DNA of 64,000 nt, from positions 360,752 to 424,751 of the forward strand of contig NW_017567004.1 in NCBI RefSeq assembly GCF_001661265.1, read 5' to 3'. Positions 1 to 11,677 of the stretch are shown here, piece after piece. Position numbers and translations under genes: made by a program. The DNA comes from Saitoella complicata NRRL Y-17804. Taxonomy: Eukaryota; Ascomycota; Saitoellomycetes; Saitoellales; Saitoellaceae. Position 1 is the stretch's first letter; each line of letters begins with the position of its first letter. The notes under the pieces are model-generated. The model saw only the letters and a program-made list of their open reading frames with translations, was not told the DNA's origin and did no database searches.

Positions 1-1261
1 GTGAATCCGCGGGGAATGGCTGCTTCACTTCTTCCACCTGCCTCCCATTTACGTATAAAACCGCCTTACTTGGCGTACTTCCCGAATGTCGATAATGCAC
101 AACTGCGACATGATACCACGTTCCCGCCTCAATCGTCCACTCCTTGAACCGTGAAGCTGATCTCAAAGCAGTCTGCAGCACAATTGTCTTCGTCTCTTTC
201 TCGACGTACAACACTACATAACTCTTCCAAGACTGATCATGACACGCGAAGAGTGTTGTGTGCATCTTATCGTCAAGGACATCAATGTTGATCCACATTG
301 CCACGGTGTATCCGTTCGTGTTCGGTGTAGGAAAAGGACGTCCAAGAGATTCGATTTCAAGAGATGAAGCACCGCGGGGCGCCATAGAGAAATGGATATG
401 AGCTGGAATGCGGGTGGATTCATCTACGCTGTTAAGGAGGAAATCTGCCAACTGGCCCGGTTGTGGTTTGAGTACGGCAGAACGGAACAGGGGGCGGAAG
501 TCGTTCTGTTCGACACCCCATCGTGAGAGGGTTTGGGCCATCGATGAGACAAGTGACCTCAAGTCTCCCTCCAGAACCACAGAATCAGATTCCCTGCCTT
601 CAGGCCATAAAATCCCGGTTATTGCTCCAACCAGACCTGCTCGCCGTAAAGACATTTGGTTCGCACGGTTCTCCTCAATTAACTTTTTCAAGAGTTCGCA
701 TGCTCGCAAACAGCCCGAATCATTCTTTGGATTCATTTTCGCGACCAATTCAACGATGATTGGTGAAACTCCGGCATGTCGCAGCTCATGGCTCGCTCCA
801 TCAACCAGGAGGTCGAGACACGCTTGAAGTACTTGCGCCGAATCCTTGTCCGCCAGCCCGTCAACGACCAACACCTTCCTCAGCTGCTTCCAACCATCCA
901 TATCATACCATCTTTGCGCCGGTAGAACAACGCCCAGCACCTTTAGTAACCCCACCAGCAATGGTGTGCATTCTTCATCCAGGGTATCATTTGCCGACAC
1001 ATGCACCAATTGACTATCTTGACTGTCGCTGCTTGCTGGTTGCCCACTGCTGGCGAGTTGATGGAGTACATCTAGGGCGTTTTCAAAGCCCCTCTCGGTA
1101 ATAAATGCTGCCCTTGACTCAAGGGAATCCGTACACGCGGTACATATTGCTTCGCATGCGTCTACCCGCTTCGTTATCGGATCATTCGATGAGCTGAACG
1201 CGTCGATATGATCCTGTATTCCAATCCTGTCGGATGAATGCGCTGACGATGGATCAGACAT
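1..1261 (-). CDS. BEACH/neurobeachin-family protein, N-terminal part (cut by left window edge)
   Basis: An uninterrupted reading frame of about 420 codons runs from an ATG at 1261 off the left edge of the window. The first ~270 residues are helical and armadillo-like. They are followed by a concanavalin-A-like lectin region: 'IPAHIHFSMAPRGASSLEI', then 'GYTVAMWINIDVLD', 'TTLFACHDQ' and 'EAGTWYHVAVVHYR' followed by 'VLYVNGRQVEE'. That lectin block is typical of the region upstream of the PH-BEACH-WD40 part of large fungal BEACH proteins (Bph1/neurobeachin relatives), which act in vesicle traffic and membrane events. The BEACH and WD40 domains must lie outside the window. The frame stays open for some codons upstream of the ATG, so the true start could be further out or on another exon. 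Function beyond family membership is inferred. Confidence 0.75.
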   Translation of the reverse strand, partial: MSDPSSAHSSDRIGIQDHIDAFSSSNDPITKRVDACEAICTACTDSLESRAAFITERGFENALDVLHQLASSGQPASSDSQDSQLVHVSANDTLDEECTPLLVGLLKVLGVVLPAQRWYDMDGWKQLRKVLVVDGLADKDSAQVLQACLDLLVDGASHELRHAGVSPIIVELVAKMNPKNDSGCLRACELLKKLIEENRANQMSLRRAGLVGAITGILWPEGRESDSVVLEGDLRSLVSSMAQTLSRWGVEQNDFRPLFRSAVLKPQPGQLADFLLNSVDESTRIPAHIHFSMAPRGASSLEIESLGRPFPTPNTNGYTVAMWINIDVLDDKMHTTLFACHDQSWKSYVVLYVEKETKTIVLQTALRSASRFKEWTIEAGTWYHVAVVHYRHSGSTPSKAVLYVNGRQVEEVKQPFPADS

Positions 1262-1677
1262 AACCCTGAGGTCATAGCAGGCCGGACGTGTAAACGGTAT
1301 ACGAGCCAACCCCCGCGCAGGGTCGTGCAAGCTTCCGCAGGCCAGGCAGGCTCATGCTTGACCACATCTTCAACATTTGAACAGATTTTAGAAGGATTGG
1401 ATAATGATTCAATTTCGAAATGATTCACGTTTTTCTGCTTCAACGGATTCCACGACACGTCGGCTGCCACCTGGATGCGTCACGGTGCTTTATCATGAGC
1501 CCCGCTTTAGCACGTACGCAATCACGTCTATACCCAGCCCCGTATAAGACGCCCAGCATTCACTCCCGCCCCACCATCAATCCATCAACAACAATCCCCA
1601 CGTCTACGTCCATCTACGAACCGAATTAACGAGCATACATCCTCATCTTTACTCAGTATCATAACGACCTGTCCAAG
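1262..1677. promoter_or_regulatory. Divergent intergenic region, BEACH gene / protease gene
   Basis: This 416 bp stretch separates the minus-strand BEACH gene from the plus-strand protease and must hold both promoters. A CGTATAAG element near 1541 could be the TATA box of the protease. No coding frame here looks real. Confidence 0.4.
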
Positions 1678-3174
1678 ATGAAGCTCTCTCTTACGACTCT
1701 CGTTGTTGCACTCACCTCTGCAACCGCTGCTCTCGCGAGCCCTGCTCCCTCGCTCAGGACTTCTATCGTCGACGGAATTGCTCCTCTTTTCTCTGCTTCC
1801 ACCGCCGAGACCATTGACAACTCGTACATTGTCGTCTTCCATCCTCATGTTGAGTCACACCACGCATCCACTCACCACGAGTGGGTGAGCGACTGCCACT
1901 CCTCCTACTTGCAGAAGCGTGGTCAGACCTCTTTCTCTGCTACTGATACCGAGGAGGTCGATGGTGAAATCTCTACCATGTTCAGTGGTGTCAAGCACGT
2001 GTACGACTTTGCCGACGGTGCTCTCAGGGGTTACGCTGGTTCGTTCTCCGATGAAGTTTTGGAGCAGATCCGCTCCCACCCCGATGTTGCCTACGTCGAG
2101 CGTGATCAGCTCGTCCACACTACCTCCGTCCAGCGTGGCGCGCCTTGGGGTCTCTCCCGTATCTCTCACAAGGATGCATTGACCTTCTCCACTTTCAACA
2201 AGTACCAGTACGACTCCGTTGCCGGTGATGGCGTTACCGCTTACATCATCGATACTGGTGTCAACATTGACCACGTTGACTTTGAGGGCCGTGCCAAGTG
2301 GGGTGCTACCATTCCTCAGGGTGACCAGGACATTGACGGAAACGGCCACGGTACCCACGTTGCTGGTACCGTCGCTGGTTCCAAGTACGGTGTCGCCAAG
2401 AAGGCGAACGTTGTCGCTGTCAAGGTTCTCCGTACCAATGGTTCCGGAACCATGTCCGACGTCTTGAAGGGTGTTGAGTGGGCCGCTGAGGACCACATCA
2501 AGCGTCAGACCAAGGCCAAGAAGGATGGCAAGCCATTCAAGGGATCCACTGCCAACATGTCTCTCGGTGGTGGTAAGTCGCGTACCCTTGACGTCGCCGT
2601 CAACGCTGCCGTTGACGCTGGTCTCCACTTCGCCGTTGCTGCCGGTAACGACAATGCCGATGCTTGCTCTTCCTCCCCCGCGGCTGCCGAGGGCCCCATC
2701 ACCGTTGGTGCTTCCACCCTCTCCGACGAGCGCGCGTACTTTTCCAACCACGGAAAGTGTGTCGACATCTTTGCGCCCGGTCTCAACATCCAGTCCACCT
2801 GGATCGGCTCCAAGGTTGCCACCAACACCATCTCCGGAACCTCGATGGCTTCCCCTCACATCTGTGGTCTCTTGACCTACTTCCTCTCCCTCGTTCCTTC
2901 CGAGAACTCCACCTACCATGTCCCGATCACCCCCAAGAAGCTCAAGGCTCGCATGATCAGCATGGCTACGCCCGGTAAGTTGGGTGACATCCCATCCGGC
3001 ACTCCCAACTTGTTGGCCTACAACGAGTTCGCCAATGGTGGCAAGAAGAAGAAGGTTGACGGTGACCGCGCTTCTCGCATCAAGGAGGCCTTCGAGGAGT
3101 GGATCTCCAAGGTCGAGGAGACTATTGAGGATGAGGTCAGGGCCTTCTCCGAGCGCTTCGAGGTTGAGATGTAG
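1678..3174 (+). CDS. Subtilisin-like serine protease (S8A, vacuolar proteinase B / Alp2 type)
   Basis: A single-exon gene of 498 aa. It begins with a signal peptide (residues 1-20, hydrophobic, ending ALASP). An I9 propeptide follows from about residue 48 ('[13 protein letters not shown]') to about 145. The catalytic triad is visible: D192 in '[12 protein letters not shown]', H224 in '[10 protein letters not shown]' and S389 in 'SGTSMASPH', with the oxyanion Asn at N324 in 'AAGNDN'. The length and the charged C-terminal helix match fungal vacuolar or cell-wall proteases such as PrbA/Alp2, Isp6 and cerevisin, which mature by autocatalytic propeptide removal and do bulk protein turnover, autophagic degradation and sporulation-linked proteolysis. 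The codons are strongly C-ending, which suggests high expression. Vacuolar rather than secreted location is inferred from family similarity. Confidence 0.95.
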   Translation: MKLSLTTLVVALTSATAALASPAPSLRTSIVDGIAPLFSASTAETIDNSYIVVFHPHVESHHASTHHEWVSDCHSSYLQKRGQTSFSATDTEEVDGEISTMFSGVKHVYDFADGALRGYAGSFSDEVLEQIRSHPDVAYVERDQLVHTTSVQRGAPWGLSRISHKDALTFSTFNKYQYDSVAGDGVTAYIIDTGVNIDHVDFEGRAKWGATIPQGDQDIDGNGHGTHVAGTVAGSKYGVAKKANVVAVKVLRTNGSGTMSDVLKGVEWAAEDHIKRQTKAKKDGKPFKGSTANMSLGGGKSRTLDVAVNAAVDAGLHFAVAAGNDNADACSSSPAAAEGPITVGASTLSDERAYFSNHGKCVDIFAPGLNIQSTWIGSKVATNTISGTSMASPHICGLLTYFLSLVPSENSTYHVPITPKKLKARMISMATPGKLGDIPSGTPNLLAYNEFANGGKKKKVDGDRASRIKEAFEEWISKVEETIEDEVRAFSERFEVEM

Positions 3175-3952
3175 ATGGCCATGGCGTTCATCATTTTTCT
3201 CCATTTCTCTGAGGTTAGGGTTCAGTAGGTACGATATTCGGTTGCATTGGATAGGTCTATGGGGTTTTGTTGGTGCTTGTTTCTTCTTTTTCATGGAGGG
3301 TTTCATACAGGGTTGGGATTGCTGTTTGGGTTTGCCGTTTACTGTAACTATAATTGATCATGATAAATCACTTGAGGGTGCAAATTGTAATTGTTGCAGT
3401 AGATGTCCGAGGGCCAAGCTTCCGGATGCCGTCAGAGGATGCCCTACTGGGTCGGAATGGACGAACTGAGGAGCTCGGAATAGCGGCTTACTTCCTATCA
3501 TAATGAGCGCACCTGCGCCCTTGCCAGTCCTGTTACACGTACAGATTTCCCTCGTCCACGGAACTCTGCTCCTACATCTTGTTCTCAATTGTCTGATAAT
3601 TTGTCTGGATGTCGTGCTTCTGTCCGTTTATCACGTACGCGTCGGCTCAGCTCCGGCCTAGCGGGATTTCGGATTCGGGGCTAAGCATCGACCGCACAGA
3701 TCGCACGTGAGATATGAGAGAAAAGGAGTATATTAAGCGAAGAAAGATCCAAACAAGAGAGTTCCTTGCAATCGAAAACCAGAGATCTTCCACGTCATAA
3801 ACAGACATCGTCACAGCAGCCCCATGAATCGTTCATCTGTAATCCCATACGCTGCATCTCAGCTACGAATTCCAACAACACGCCCAAAAGCGTTCCAAAG
3901 GCAAGTAATACCGATAACTTCATGATCATATATAAGTATAAAAGTGTTGCAC
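3175..3952. other. Convergent intergenic region
   Basis: The 3' ends of the protease and the GH16 gene face each other across 778 bp. I see only UTR-like, AT-richer sequence and no supportable gene. Confidence 0.5.
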
Positions 3953-5572
3953 CTAGAAATACTGTCGTTCAGAACCAAGCCATTGATACATCTTCACTGA
4001 TTTGACGACCATTCCACGCTCCTCCTCGGTAAGCCAGGTCGGATACCAGGAGTTGCGCGCAGTCCAAAAGTCACTTTTAGCAGTGGGAGACTTATCCGCC
4101 CAGGGTTTCCCAGGCATGTCGTCGGCAAAGTAAGCGTTGGTGCCGCCGACGGCGACGTTGAGGATGAGGTAGAAGTCCTGGTCGAAGGGTGTAGAATCTG
4201 TAGCGTTGGCAACATCCCAGGGGTTGTCAATGATCGTGAGATTTGTCTTGTCGATGACATCGAAGTTTCCTCGATCCCAAAACTTCTTGTTGAACTTGAC
4301 AGAGAGGCCCTGACGGAGCCTACTGTCGACGTATGCGAAGATGTACCTCGGAGTCCATTCAATAGCGTAGGTATGGAAGTCCTGAGAGAAGTCACCGTGG
4401 AGCTGCTGAATGACGTTGGAAGTTTTGTAGTACTTGTTCAGATCGCCGGAAGGACCCCAATGGATGGTGCTGGACACATAGTCCCTTCCCTGGAGACCGA
4501 AATCAGGTTTGTTACCACGGGCTTCGGCAATGTCGATTTCTCCTGAGCGAGGCCATTCACCGTACACACTGTCACGAGGCATCATCCAGATAGCAGGCCA
4601 TATCCAATCACCGACAGGCATTTTAGCAACGACTTCCACCTTCCCATACTTAATACCGTAGTGACCCTTGGTATTGAGGCGAGCAGACTGAACAGGTGGC
4701 AAGACGTCTCCGAGAGTCGAGTTCGAAACAGCGGCGCAGTCGGAAGCACTTTCGGAAGTGCAGCCATTGCCGGTAATGTTTACCGTATATCCATTGGTGA
4801 TGGCGTCGAAGCCAAGAACGTCACTGGTAAGAGTCGGCACGATGTGCAACATGCCATCTTTGACGTACGAGTTCCTCGAATCAGTAGTGGTCCAGTCGAA
4901 GTTCCCAGTGCCGAAACCGTTGAGCTGAACTTCGTGGTTCCAGATGGTGGGATCAATAGCACCGGCGGAGAAGTTCTCGTCCAAGATGAGCTGGTAGGTG
5001 CTTTCAGGGACAGACTGCCAGCCCCACCACCCAATGAAGGCGGAGGCGAGAAGTCCGATGAGAATCCCCACCCATGGTAGGGTTTGCATGAGTCTCCAAT
5101 GATTCTTCGTTTCCTTCTCCCATCCGGTTTTGTTGATAGGTTCGTGGAGACGGCGCGAGACAAAAGGCTTGGGAAACATGACATATTCATCGTCGTCCTC
5201 AGTCTTGCCGTGGGTTGGAACGCTTTCCTTGTGAAGGATCATGCTCATAGGTGCCGAACCTGTGCTGGACATGATCGATCGTGCAGGACCGCCCGAAACA
5301 CCACGGGTTCTGCCGCGAAGCTGTGGACTTCCAGGAATAGTTCCGATGGGTGATCTTCCCTCGTCAGTGAAGCGTGAAGCCACAGAAATGCCTCCTGGTG
5401 AGCCGGGCATTCGTCCGCCAGAGGTATCGAAGTTGTCCATGGTAAGAGAGTCGAGAGAGGCTGGGATGGAGCGATTCCCACCGTTGTAAATGGGTGCTGG
5501 CAGTGCAGGGGGCTGGGTATGCACCGTTTCGCTGGTGATCTCGTCTTTCTCGCTCTGAGGTAGTCCCGACAT
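3953..5572 (-). CDS. Type II membrane GH16 glucanase-like protein
   Basis: A single-exon gene of 539 aa. Residues 1-160 are a polar, Ser/Pro/Gly-rich cytosolic tail. One membrane segment lies at about 164-184 ('WVGILIGLLASAFIGWWG'), and the C-terminal ~340 residues are a GH16 fold outside the membrane. The GH16 active site is intact as E-x-D-x-x-E: E345, D347 and E350 in 'SGEIDIAEARG', preceded by the conserved 'IWPAIWMMPRDSVYGEWP'. Several N-glycosylation sequons occur in the lumenal part. The architecture resembles the fungal membrane-anchored GH16 proteins related to Kre6/Skn1 and to beta-1,3-glucan-binding proteins, so a role in beta-glucan synthesis or remodelling at the secretory membrane or cell surface is likely. 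The substrate cannot be read from the sequence. Confidence 0.88.
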   Translation of the reverse strand: MSGLPQSEKDEITSETVHTQPPALPAPIYNGGNRSIPASLDSLTMDNFDTSGGRMPGSPGGISVASRFTDEGRSPIGTIPGSPQLRGRTRGVSGGPARSIMSSTGSAPMSMILHKESVPTHGKTEDDDEYVMFPKPFVSRRLHEPINKTGWEKETKNHWRLMQTLPWVGILIGLLASAFIGWWGWQSVPESTYQLILDENFSAGAIDPTIWNHEVQLNGFGTGNFDWTTTDSRNSYVKDGMLHIVPTLTSDVLGFDAITNGYTVNITGNGCTSESASDCAAVSNSTLGDVLPPVQSARLNTKGHYGIKYGKVEVVAKMPVGDWIWPAIWMMPRDSVYGEWPRSGEIDIAEARGNKPDFGLQGRDYVSSTIHWGPSGDLNKYYKTSNVIQQLHGDFSQDFHTYAIEWTPRYIFAYVDSRLRQGLSVKFNKKFWDRGNFDVIDKTNLTIIDNPWDVANATDSTPFDQDFYLILNVAVGGTNAYFADDMPGKPWADKSPTAKSDFWTARNSWYPTWLTEEERGMVVKSVKMYQWLGSERQYF

Positions 5573-7727
5573 GTCGAAAGGCAGACGGTCTCGTAGCGAT
5601 TATTAACAAGGTAAGAAGGATGCGGCGCTTGTTATAGAAGAAAAATGCGAAGTCGTAAAAACATCCTTAGAGTATAGGATCCCGTCCTCGCTCGGTAGAC
5701 TCAACTTAAGTGGCAAGGCATGATCCGACCGTATCAGGCCGTAAACGGCTCGTTCGGTTTACGACTTGAATCCCTTAACACTCGGGAGAACAGAGCGTCT
5801 GATCCACACATCCACACATCACCACTTTCTTCGTGGAGTTCCAGGACATGAGTTTCTCCTTTGCCCGCGGCGGCGTCCTTCACTCTATTCTATGTTTCGT
5901 TGTGATGATAACTCTTAAAACTCATGAGTCAGACAATTGCAAGGCTGCACGCCTCGTGCAGTATTGCTCAAATTCTCGAATGGGAGAGCACAATTGCGCG
6001 AGCGGGTGCCTATTGCTTCTCGACAAAAATGAGTACTTTTCGTTTGATCTGGGCTGCCACTGGACTTCAAGGCCTTGACTCCGTCCTACTCGTTCACCTT
6101 TCGTAGGCCTTGCCAACCTCCAACAGAAGCAAGATGCACACGATAGAAGCGCATCACCTTGCGCTTCACTTTTTTCGAAACCCTCGAGGCCAACGACCGA
6201 AGTTCTCGGATGTGGGAACAGCCCCCCGGTGCCTTACAGGGCCGGAACCTATAATATTAACGCCCCTCGAGCTCGGGCCTGCGGCTCGGCTCGTGTATGC
6301 TCGCTTCCTACGTAGCTGAGACACGTCGAGTTCAGTTCCGTAATCTTATTCTTGATCTCTCGTCGAGACAAGCTTCATACCGCCTACCCTGAACCTTGTT
6401 CGCGATATCGCTGCGGTTGGGGCCCGCGCAGCGCTACAGTTTCGTGTATAGTCGTTCATCCCTCCTAACCAAATGCTCATCCCTGGGCCCCGGATCCACG
6501 GGGAGGTGAATGCGTAAGATGCGACAGAGCCTTTAGGTCGATCGAGCACGGACCGTTTATTCTTCCTCTGCCGCCGTTTTACATCTGTCTCGTTGTCCCT
6601 CCCCCAGAACGCCGCCTTTGCAATTGCGCGGCCGCGGTGGCAACAATTGCAAGTGAAACGTCCCGCGCGGCTACGTACTTAAGGCGACACCTCAAGCAAT
6701 TACAACCCTTCGATGACATCAATCTCTCCTTAAATGAGGTCAAAGCGTATCTTTCTATGTTTGCAAGCCTTTCATTTGAGGCCTTCGTTCCGGGGAAACT
6801 TGTAGCCAGCCCGGGAATTCTGTGCCCCACGCAAAGCTTTGGGCAAGCGTTCAGGCTGAGGGCCCTCATTTGAGAGCCTCACATTTGTTTGCCAGTGAGG
6901 CCCATTCGAGGGCTGTCGCGATGCACTCGGACGTTTCACAGCAGAACAGCCTGCCAGGCGCAGGAAACTTAAAATAAGAGGGTTTACAATAGACAGAGGT
7001 GTCCCAAGCGCCCAAGCAAGACAGAAACAGAAGATTGGATCATGGAGTGAGGCACCTTTACACTTCCTCCCGCGGAGGCGGTTTCCTTCTTTACGGGGAG
7101 AATCGGCCGCTGCGGCGCATACCTCCATTACCTGGAGACAATCAATTCTAAACCCGCCGAGTTACGTTAAGAGCTCATCGCTGCTATTGCTGGCAGGATA
7201 TACTCATTTCCGGGGGGAGCGGGGCATCTTACGCTGATTCTCCGAGTTGAAGGAGACGGGTGAACCATCCAGCCGTCGGTGGTCAGGCTTCGTCGCACTC
7301 AAAGTCGGAAGGGCTTCAACATGCCGTCCCAGAAGTCATGGCCTCAATCTACGGCTGGAGAGTAGGGGCTTTGGCGCTTCTCTGTGCGCAGAGTACACCT
7401 TGTACGCCGCGAGGATATTGCAATGGTTTAAGGAAACTCTCCACCGAGATTGAACGGCTCGGCTTTGAGTATCCTAACGCCAGAACATGGAGGCGGCCCC
7501 GGCTCTGGAGAAGAACCTGCTTGCCGCTGTTTAAGGGTTCGGGGAAACTTCGAGCCTCGGTATTCTCGAAGTGCCCTTGAGCCCGTTTTGCAGTCCGCTC
7601 GCTTGCTGAATAGTCTTAAAGTCTCGCTTCGTGCTTCTCTGCGTTCGCAAGAGTCTATAAAGCTTGCTGTCTTCCTGGGCTTCTCTTCGTTCGTCAAGGA
7701 CCGCCAGCAAGACGCACGCTTCGCAAC
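5573..7727. promoter_or_regulatory. Long divergent upstream region (GH16 / GT2)
   Basis: This 2.15 kb non-coding stretch lies between two divergently transcribed wall-related genes. Small open frames occur on both strands, but none has family features, consistent codon use or a convincing start. It probably carries the promoters and a long 5' leader for the GT2 gene. No repeat or transposon structure was recognised. Confidence 0.45.
7656..7661 (+). promoter_or_regulatory. TATA box of the GT2 gene
   Basis: TATAAA lies 66 nt upstream of the GT2 start codon in a pyrimidine-rich context. Confidence 0.4.
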
Positions 7728-10413
7728 ATGGGTCAGTCAACAAGTCACTTGGGCCGATCTTCCGGAAATCACGGCACGATCAGTTACCGCGACAACTCCG
7801 ACACTTCCTCCGTCCTCTTCGAGGACGAGAAGTCCTACAAGCACAACCCTATCCGCAGCCTCAAGAGCTTCTACATCAAGGAACAGGAGATTGGAAGCGA
7901 TGGATCTTTTGACGTCTATGCTGAACGGATGTTTCGGTACGCTGCCATGAAGGGGATGTTCGGCAGTGAAGGCAACTACGGACGTTCCGCTGTGTGTCTC
8001 CGCGTGGATGACGAGTATACGATCTACAATGCCAGTCCCGAGGCTACTGTCATCAATCTTGGAGCTATCCTCTCGCGCATTGACGTCGCCTCTGCTATTG
8101 TCATTGACAGTCCTGTCGTCGAAAGTGTCGCGAGCAAACTCGCCAATGCCAAGGAAGACATCATATTGTCCGACGGCCAGATGCTTCAAGTCTTCGAGAG
8201 CCTTGCCCAACTCCCTAGAGCAAGGCTAGACCAGCCTGCTGCTTTCGTCCGTCAAGAACGCTTGATCATTGTGTGGGCCGACGATGCCCAGGACTGTATG
8301 AAGATCGCCTCCTCGGTTCACAGTGGTATCCTTCAAGTCGTTTGGAACGACGAGAAACCCGTAACACCTAGTAACGTTGGGGATCGTGAGCCGGGCGACG
8401 TTGAAGCCGCCGAGGAAAACACCGCCCCCTTGCGCGAACGATATATCCGCGGTCACATCACTACGATGATTGCACTCGTTATTGAGGGTCTCGCTTTCGG
8501 GCTGCTCGTTCGTGAGCTTATTATCGAGTATCGCTACGACGGAAAACTTCCTCGCTTCGCTTTGATCGCATACTTTCCGATTACATTCGCCATGTCGTTA
8601 TTCTTTATTCTCGTCATCATCACCAATGTCTGGCAGATTGTCGGACCAATGGCGAGCGCTTTCAAAAACTCCTTCTCATACTCTGCTGAACCCTTGAAAC
8701 GCATGACCGGCGCATTACCAGACGTGACGATCATCTGCCCTGTATACAAGGAATCTCTTTCGGGTGTCATTGGTCCGACGGTTGCTTCTGTGAAGACAGC
8801 GATGGAGCGCTACAGGAAGCAGGGAGGTCAGGTGAACTTGATCATCTGTGATGACCGTATGCAACTCGTGGACGAAGCATCGCAGACTTTCAGACAAGAG
8901 TATTATCGCAAACACCATATTGGATGGGTGGCTCGTCCTGGTCATGGGCAAGATGGTTACATTCGAGCTGGTCGTTTCAAGAAGGCGAGTAACATGAATG
9001 CCATGATGGGGATCTCTGTGAAAGTTGAGGAAGCCCTCGGGAAGGTCGAGCGTCCTGTTGAAGGGTGGACCGCATCCGAAGAAGAGCAGGTTTACAACGA
9101 GATCTTGCAGGACGTCATTGCCAAGGACGGGCGTCTCTGGGGCGAGGGTAACATCCGTATCGGAGACCTTTTTCTTCTCATTGACTCCGATACTCGCGTG
9201 CCGTCCGATTGTCTTATCGATGCTGCGTCTGAGTTCGGTAAGCTCTTTTCAGTCTTCCTCCCGATGTCTCAAACTAACTCCTCCTTAGATGCTTCTCCTC
9301 ACCTTGCGGTTCTTCAGCATGCGTCTGGTGTGATGAAGGTTTCGCACGACTTCTTCGAAAACGCAATGACGTACTTCACCGACCACATCTACCGCTCGAT
9401 TCGTTTCTCCTGCTCGGGTGGTGATATGGTATGTGTTTCTAACAACGAGTCTCACTGGCATCTACTAACCATGGCGCTAGGCTCCCTTCGTTGGTCACAA
9501 TGCCTTTATCCGCTGGCGAGCCGTGCAAGAGTCGGCCGAATGGATGCATGAAGACGGCAACCCCCGCTGGTGGTCCGAGTCCCACGTCTCTGAAGATTTC
9601 GAAATGGCTCTGAAACTGCAATGTGCCGGCCACAGCATCCGGCTTGCGGCTTACACCAATGGAGAATTCAAGGAGGGGGTTTCCCTTACTCTGTTCGATG
9701 AGATTGCTCGCTGGGAGAAGTATGCATACGGGTGCTCCGAGCTCATCTTCAACCCGGTGAGGACTTGGTTGTGGAAGGGACCTATTACGCCCATGTTCCG
9801 TCGTTTCGTCTTTGCGAAGGAGATTCCAATGTCACACAAGTTCACGTTGTTGTCTTACATTGGTACCTACTATGCGCTTGCCTGCGTTTGGCTTCTCGTC
9901 CTGTCGAACTACTTCTGGACTGGATGGGCTGCGGACATGATCGATCACGCGTGGCTCGACTCCCTCCGCGTCACTGTGACTGTCGTCGTTGTCTTTACAG
10001 TCCCGCTCGCCCCGGCCATCTTCGCGTACCGCATGAAGGACAAGGGTTTCTTCCAGGCACTATGGGAAGCCACAAAATGGACGCCGTTCTACATGTTCTT
10101 CTTCAACGGCGTCTCGTTCCGTATTTCCATGGCACTACTCAGTCACATGTTTGAATACAACATGCAGTGGGGTGCTACCTCGAAGGAGACAGATGACTCG
10201 GACTTCTTTAGAGAGTTACCTCGTATTCTCAGGGAGTTTAGGTGGACTTATGTCTTCTTTGGGCTTCAGATCCCGATGATGATTTACCTTGCTCGGTTTG
10301 CGCCTTACCAATGGCAGATCCCAAACTTCTGGAGTGTTTATCCTTTGGCGATGAGCGTCGGTGGGCATTTGGTTATGCCGCTTGCTTTGAATCCGAAGTT
10401 GTATCCGTTTTGA
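7728..10413 (+). CDS. Polytopic family 2 glycosyltransferase (hyphal-growth GT2 type)
   Basis: Three exons (7728-9237, 9289-9428, 9481-10413) encode 860 aa. The introns are 51 and 52 nt; the first is a multiple of three and open, so it hides as coding sequence. Splicing restores 'ASEFDASPHLAVL' and 'GGDMAPFVGHNAFIRW'. The N-terminal ~240 residues are soluble. Two membrane segments (~244-264, ~275-302) precede the catalytic GT-A domain with DD at 375-376 ('IICDD'), DSD at 487-489 ('LLIDSDTRV'), an acceptor motif 'SEDFEMAL' and the distal 'ARWEKYAYG', followed by several C-terminal membrane helices. The layout fits processive cellulose/chitin/hyaluronan-synthase-like GT2 enzymes, specifically the fungal GT2 needed for surface hyphal growth in some plant pathogens. 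The N-terminus MGQSTS looks like an N-myristoylation signal. An AATAAA poly(A) signal sits at 10473. The polysaccharide product is unknown. Confidence 0.88.
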
Positions 10414-11225
10414 GGTATTGCCGAGTATGATCACTTAGAGTTGTATTCTTATGTTGAAAAAATCTTCTAATTAATAAAGTTTGATCTCTTTTGAATCGTA
10501 CTTCTAATCCATCCTGACTGACTTTCTGCGGTTTGGCGGTCGCAGGAAAAAGTACCTTCCTCGAAGCGTGCAACGAGACAGCTACAGCTGGTTGCAAAAT
10601 GCTTGTCGTAACTTTCCCATGTGCGCGCGAATCGCAAACTCCATATGACAAAAACCCCTAAAACAACATAGATAAAGGCCTCGGAGGTCGAGTAAGGGTT
10701 CAAACTGATCATAACTATCCTTAGCAATCACGTCGTGCCACCGGTTTTGGGCCATAAGGCCTCCCTCAGTCGCTTCATGCTGAAAAGGTGATTTCAGGTT
10801 TAAGAAAGAAACGGACCCTGGAAGCCACTAAGGATGCAGCTCCGGGTTCCATGAGATAGAGGGAGCTTGGATGAACAAGTTCTACGTGTGGTTTCTTTGA
10901 TTCTAACAGGTTTTGAGGTTTGTGGGTCCAGAGAGTGTTTTCATTGCTTTCATGCATGTTCATGCAACATTATGCACCTGAACCTGATCTATCAATGTCT
11001 CCCCTGAAATCGCCCTCCCAAGCCTTGTCTATGAAGATGGGGGGGTTCATGAAACTATCCCCGCGCAGATAGGCGGTAAAATGCGCCGCGTCAAGCATTT
11101 TGCAACCAGCAGTAAGCTACCCTACATTATTTTGAGGTCGTTCACGGTATACTATATTATATTATAGCAATCTTCACGTTTTTGTCAGTCAAGTGCCGGA
11201 CTGCAAATCTCACAGCATCAATTCT
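10414..11225. other. Intergenic region
   Basis: About 0.8 kb of AT-rich sequence between the GT2 terminator region and the tRNA gene. I see no gene or repeat structure in it. Confidence 0.5.
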
Positions 11226-11297
11226 GCCCGGCTGGCGCAATGGTAGCGCGTCAGACTTCTAATCTGAAGGCTGCGGGTTCGAGTCCCGCGTTGGGCT
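11226..11297 (+). tRNA. tRNA-Arg (anticodon TCT), intronless
   Basis: A full cloverleaf can be drawn. The acceptor stem GCCCGGC pairs with GTTGGGC (two G-T wobbles). The D arm is GCGC/GCGC. The anticodon stem TCAGA/TCTGA encloses the loop CTTCTAA, giving anticodon TCT. The T arm is GCGGG-TTCGAGT-CCCGC. The 72 nt length has no room for an intron, and a T-rich tract for Pol III termination follows. Confidence 0.95.
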
Positions 11298-11677
11298 GAA
11301 TTCTTTTTGCTTTTCTGGCTCAGCACATTATCTGAACAGGACACTGGTTGCTTTTTTGCGGGTAATATAGTCATGATGGGGGCCCGTGCTTTGTCTGGTT
11401 CTGGGTAATGGGGTTGAGGCGGTGATGTTGCTTGTGAGAAGCATACCGGTACCGGTAGGATGCCATTCCGGCGTCACTACACCGTCCAGAGAAACTTGGA
11501 GAATTAACTCAGAAGACAGAAAAACCGTTCGATCATTACGGATAGCAAACTATTACCCAGGGAAGCCATCAAACCCTTCGACGGGACCTATCCCTCCTAA
11601 AGAAAAAAAGCAAACCGTACACAATATCCGTACGTAATCCCTATCGTTATCATCCCTCCTTATCATGCTCGTGCAAT
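11298..11677. other. Intergenic region
   Basis: 380 bp between the tRNA and the 3' end of the Pmp3 gene. No supportable feature apart from the oligo-T after the tRNA. Confidence 0.5.

Noticed and set aside
1174-1470. 98-codon minus-strand frame overlapping the BEACH gene start
   Set aside because: It overlaps the lectin-domain frame in another phase and has no family features; the BEACH frame is far longer and recognisable.
1855-3306. 483-codon open frame antisense to the protease
   Set aside because: It mirrors the biased third-position codon use of the protease gene; its Val/Gly/Leu-rich product is a typical antisense artefact.
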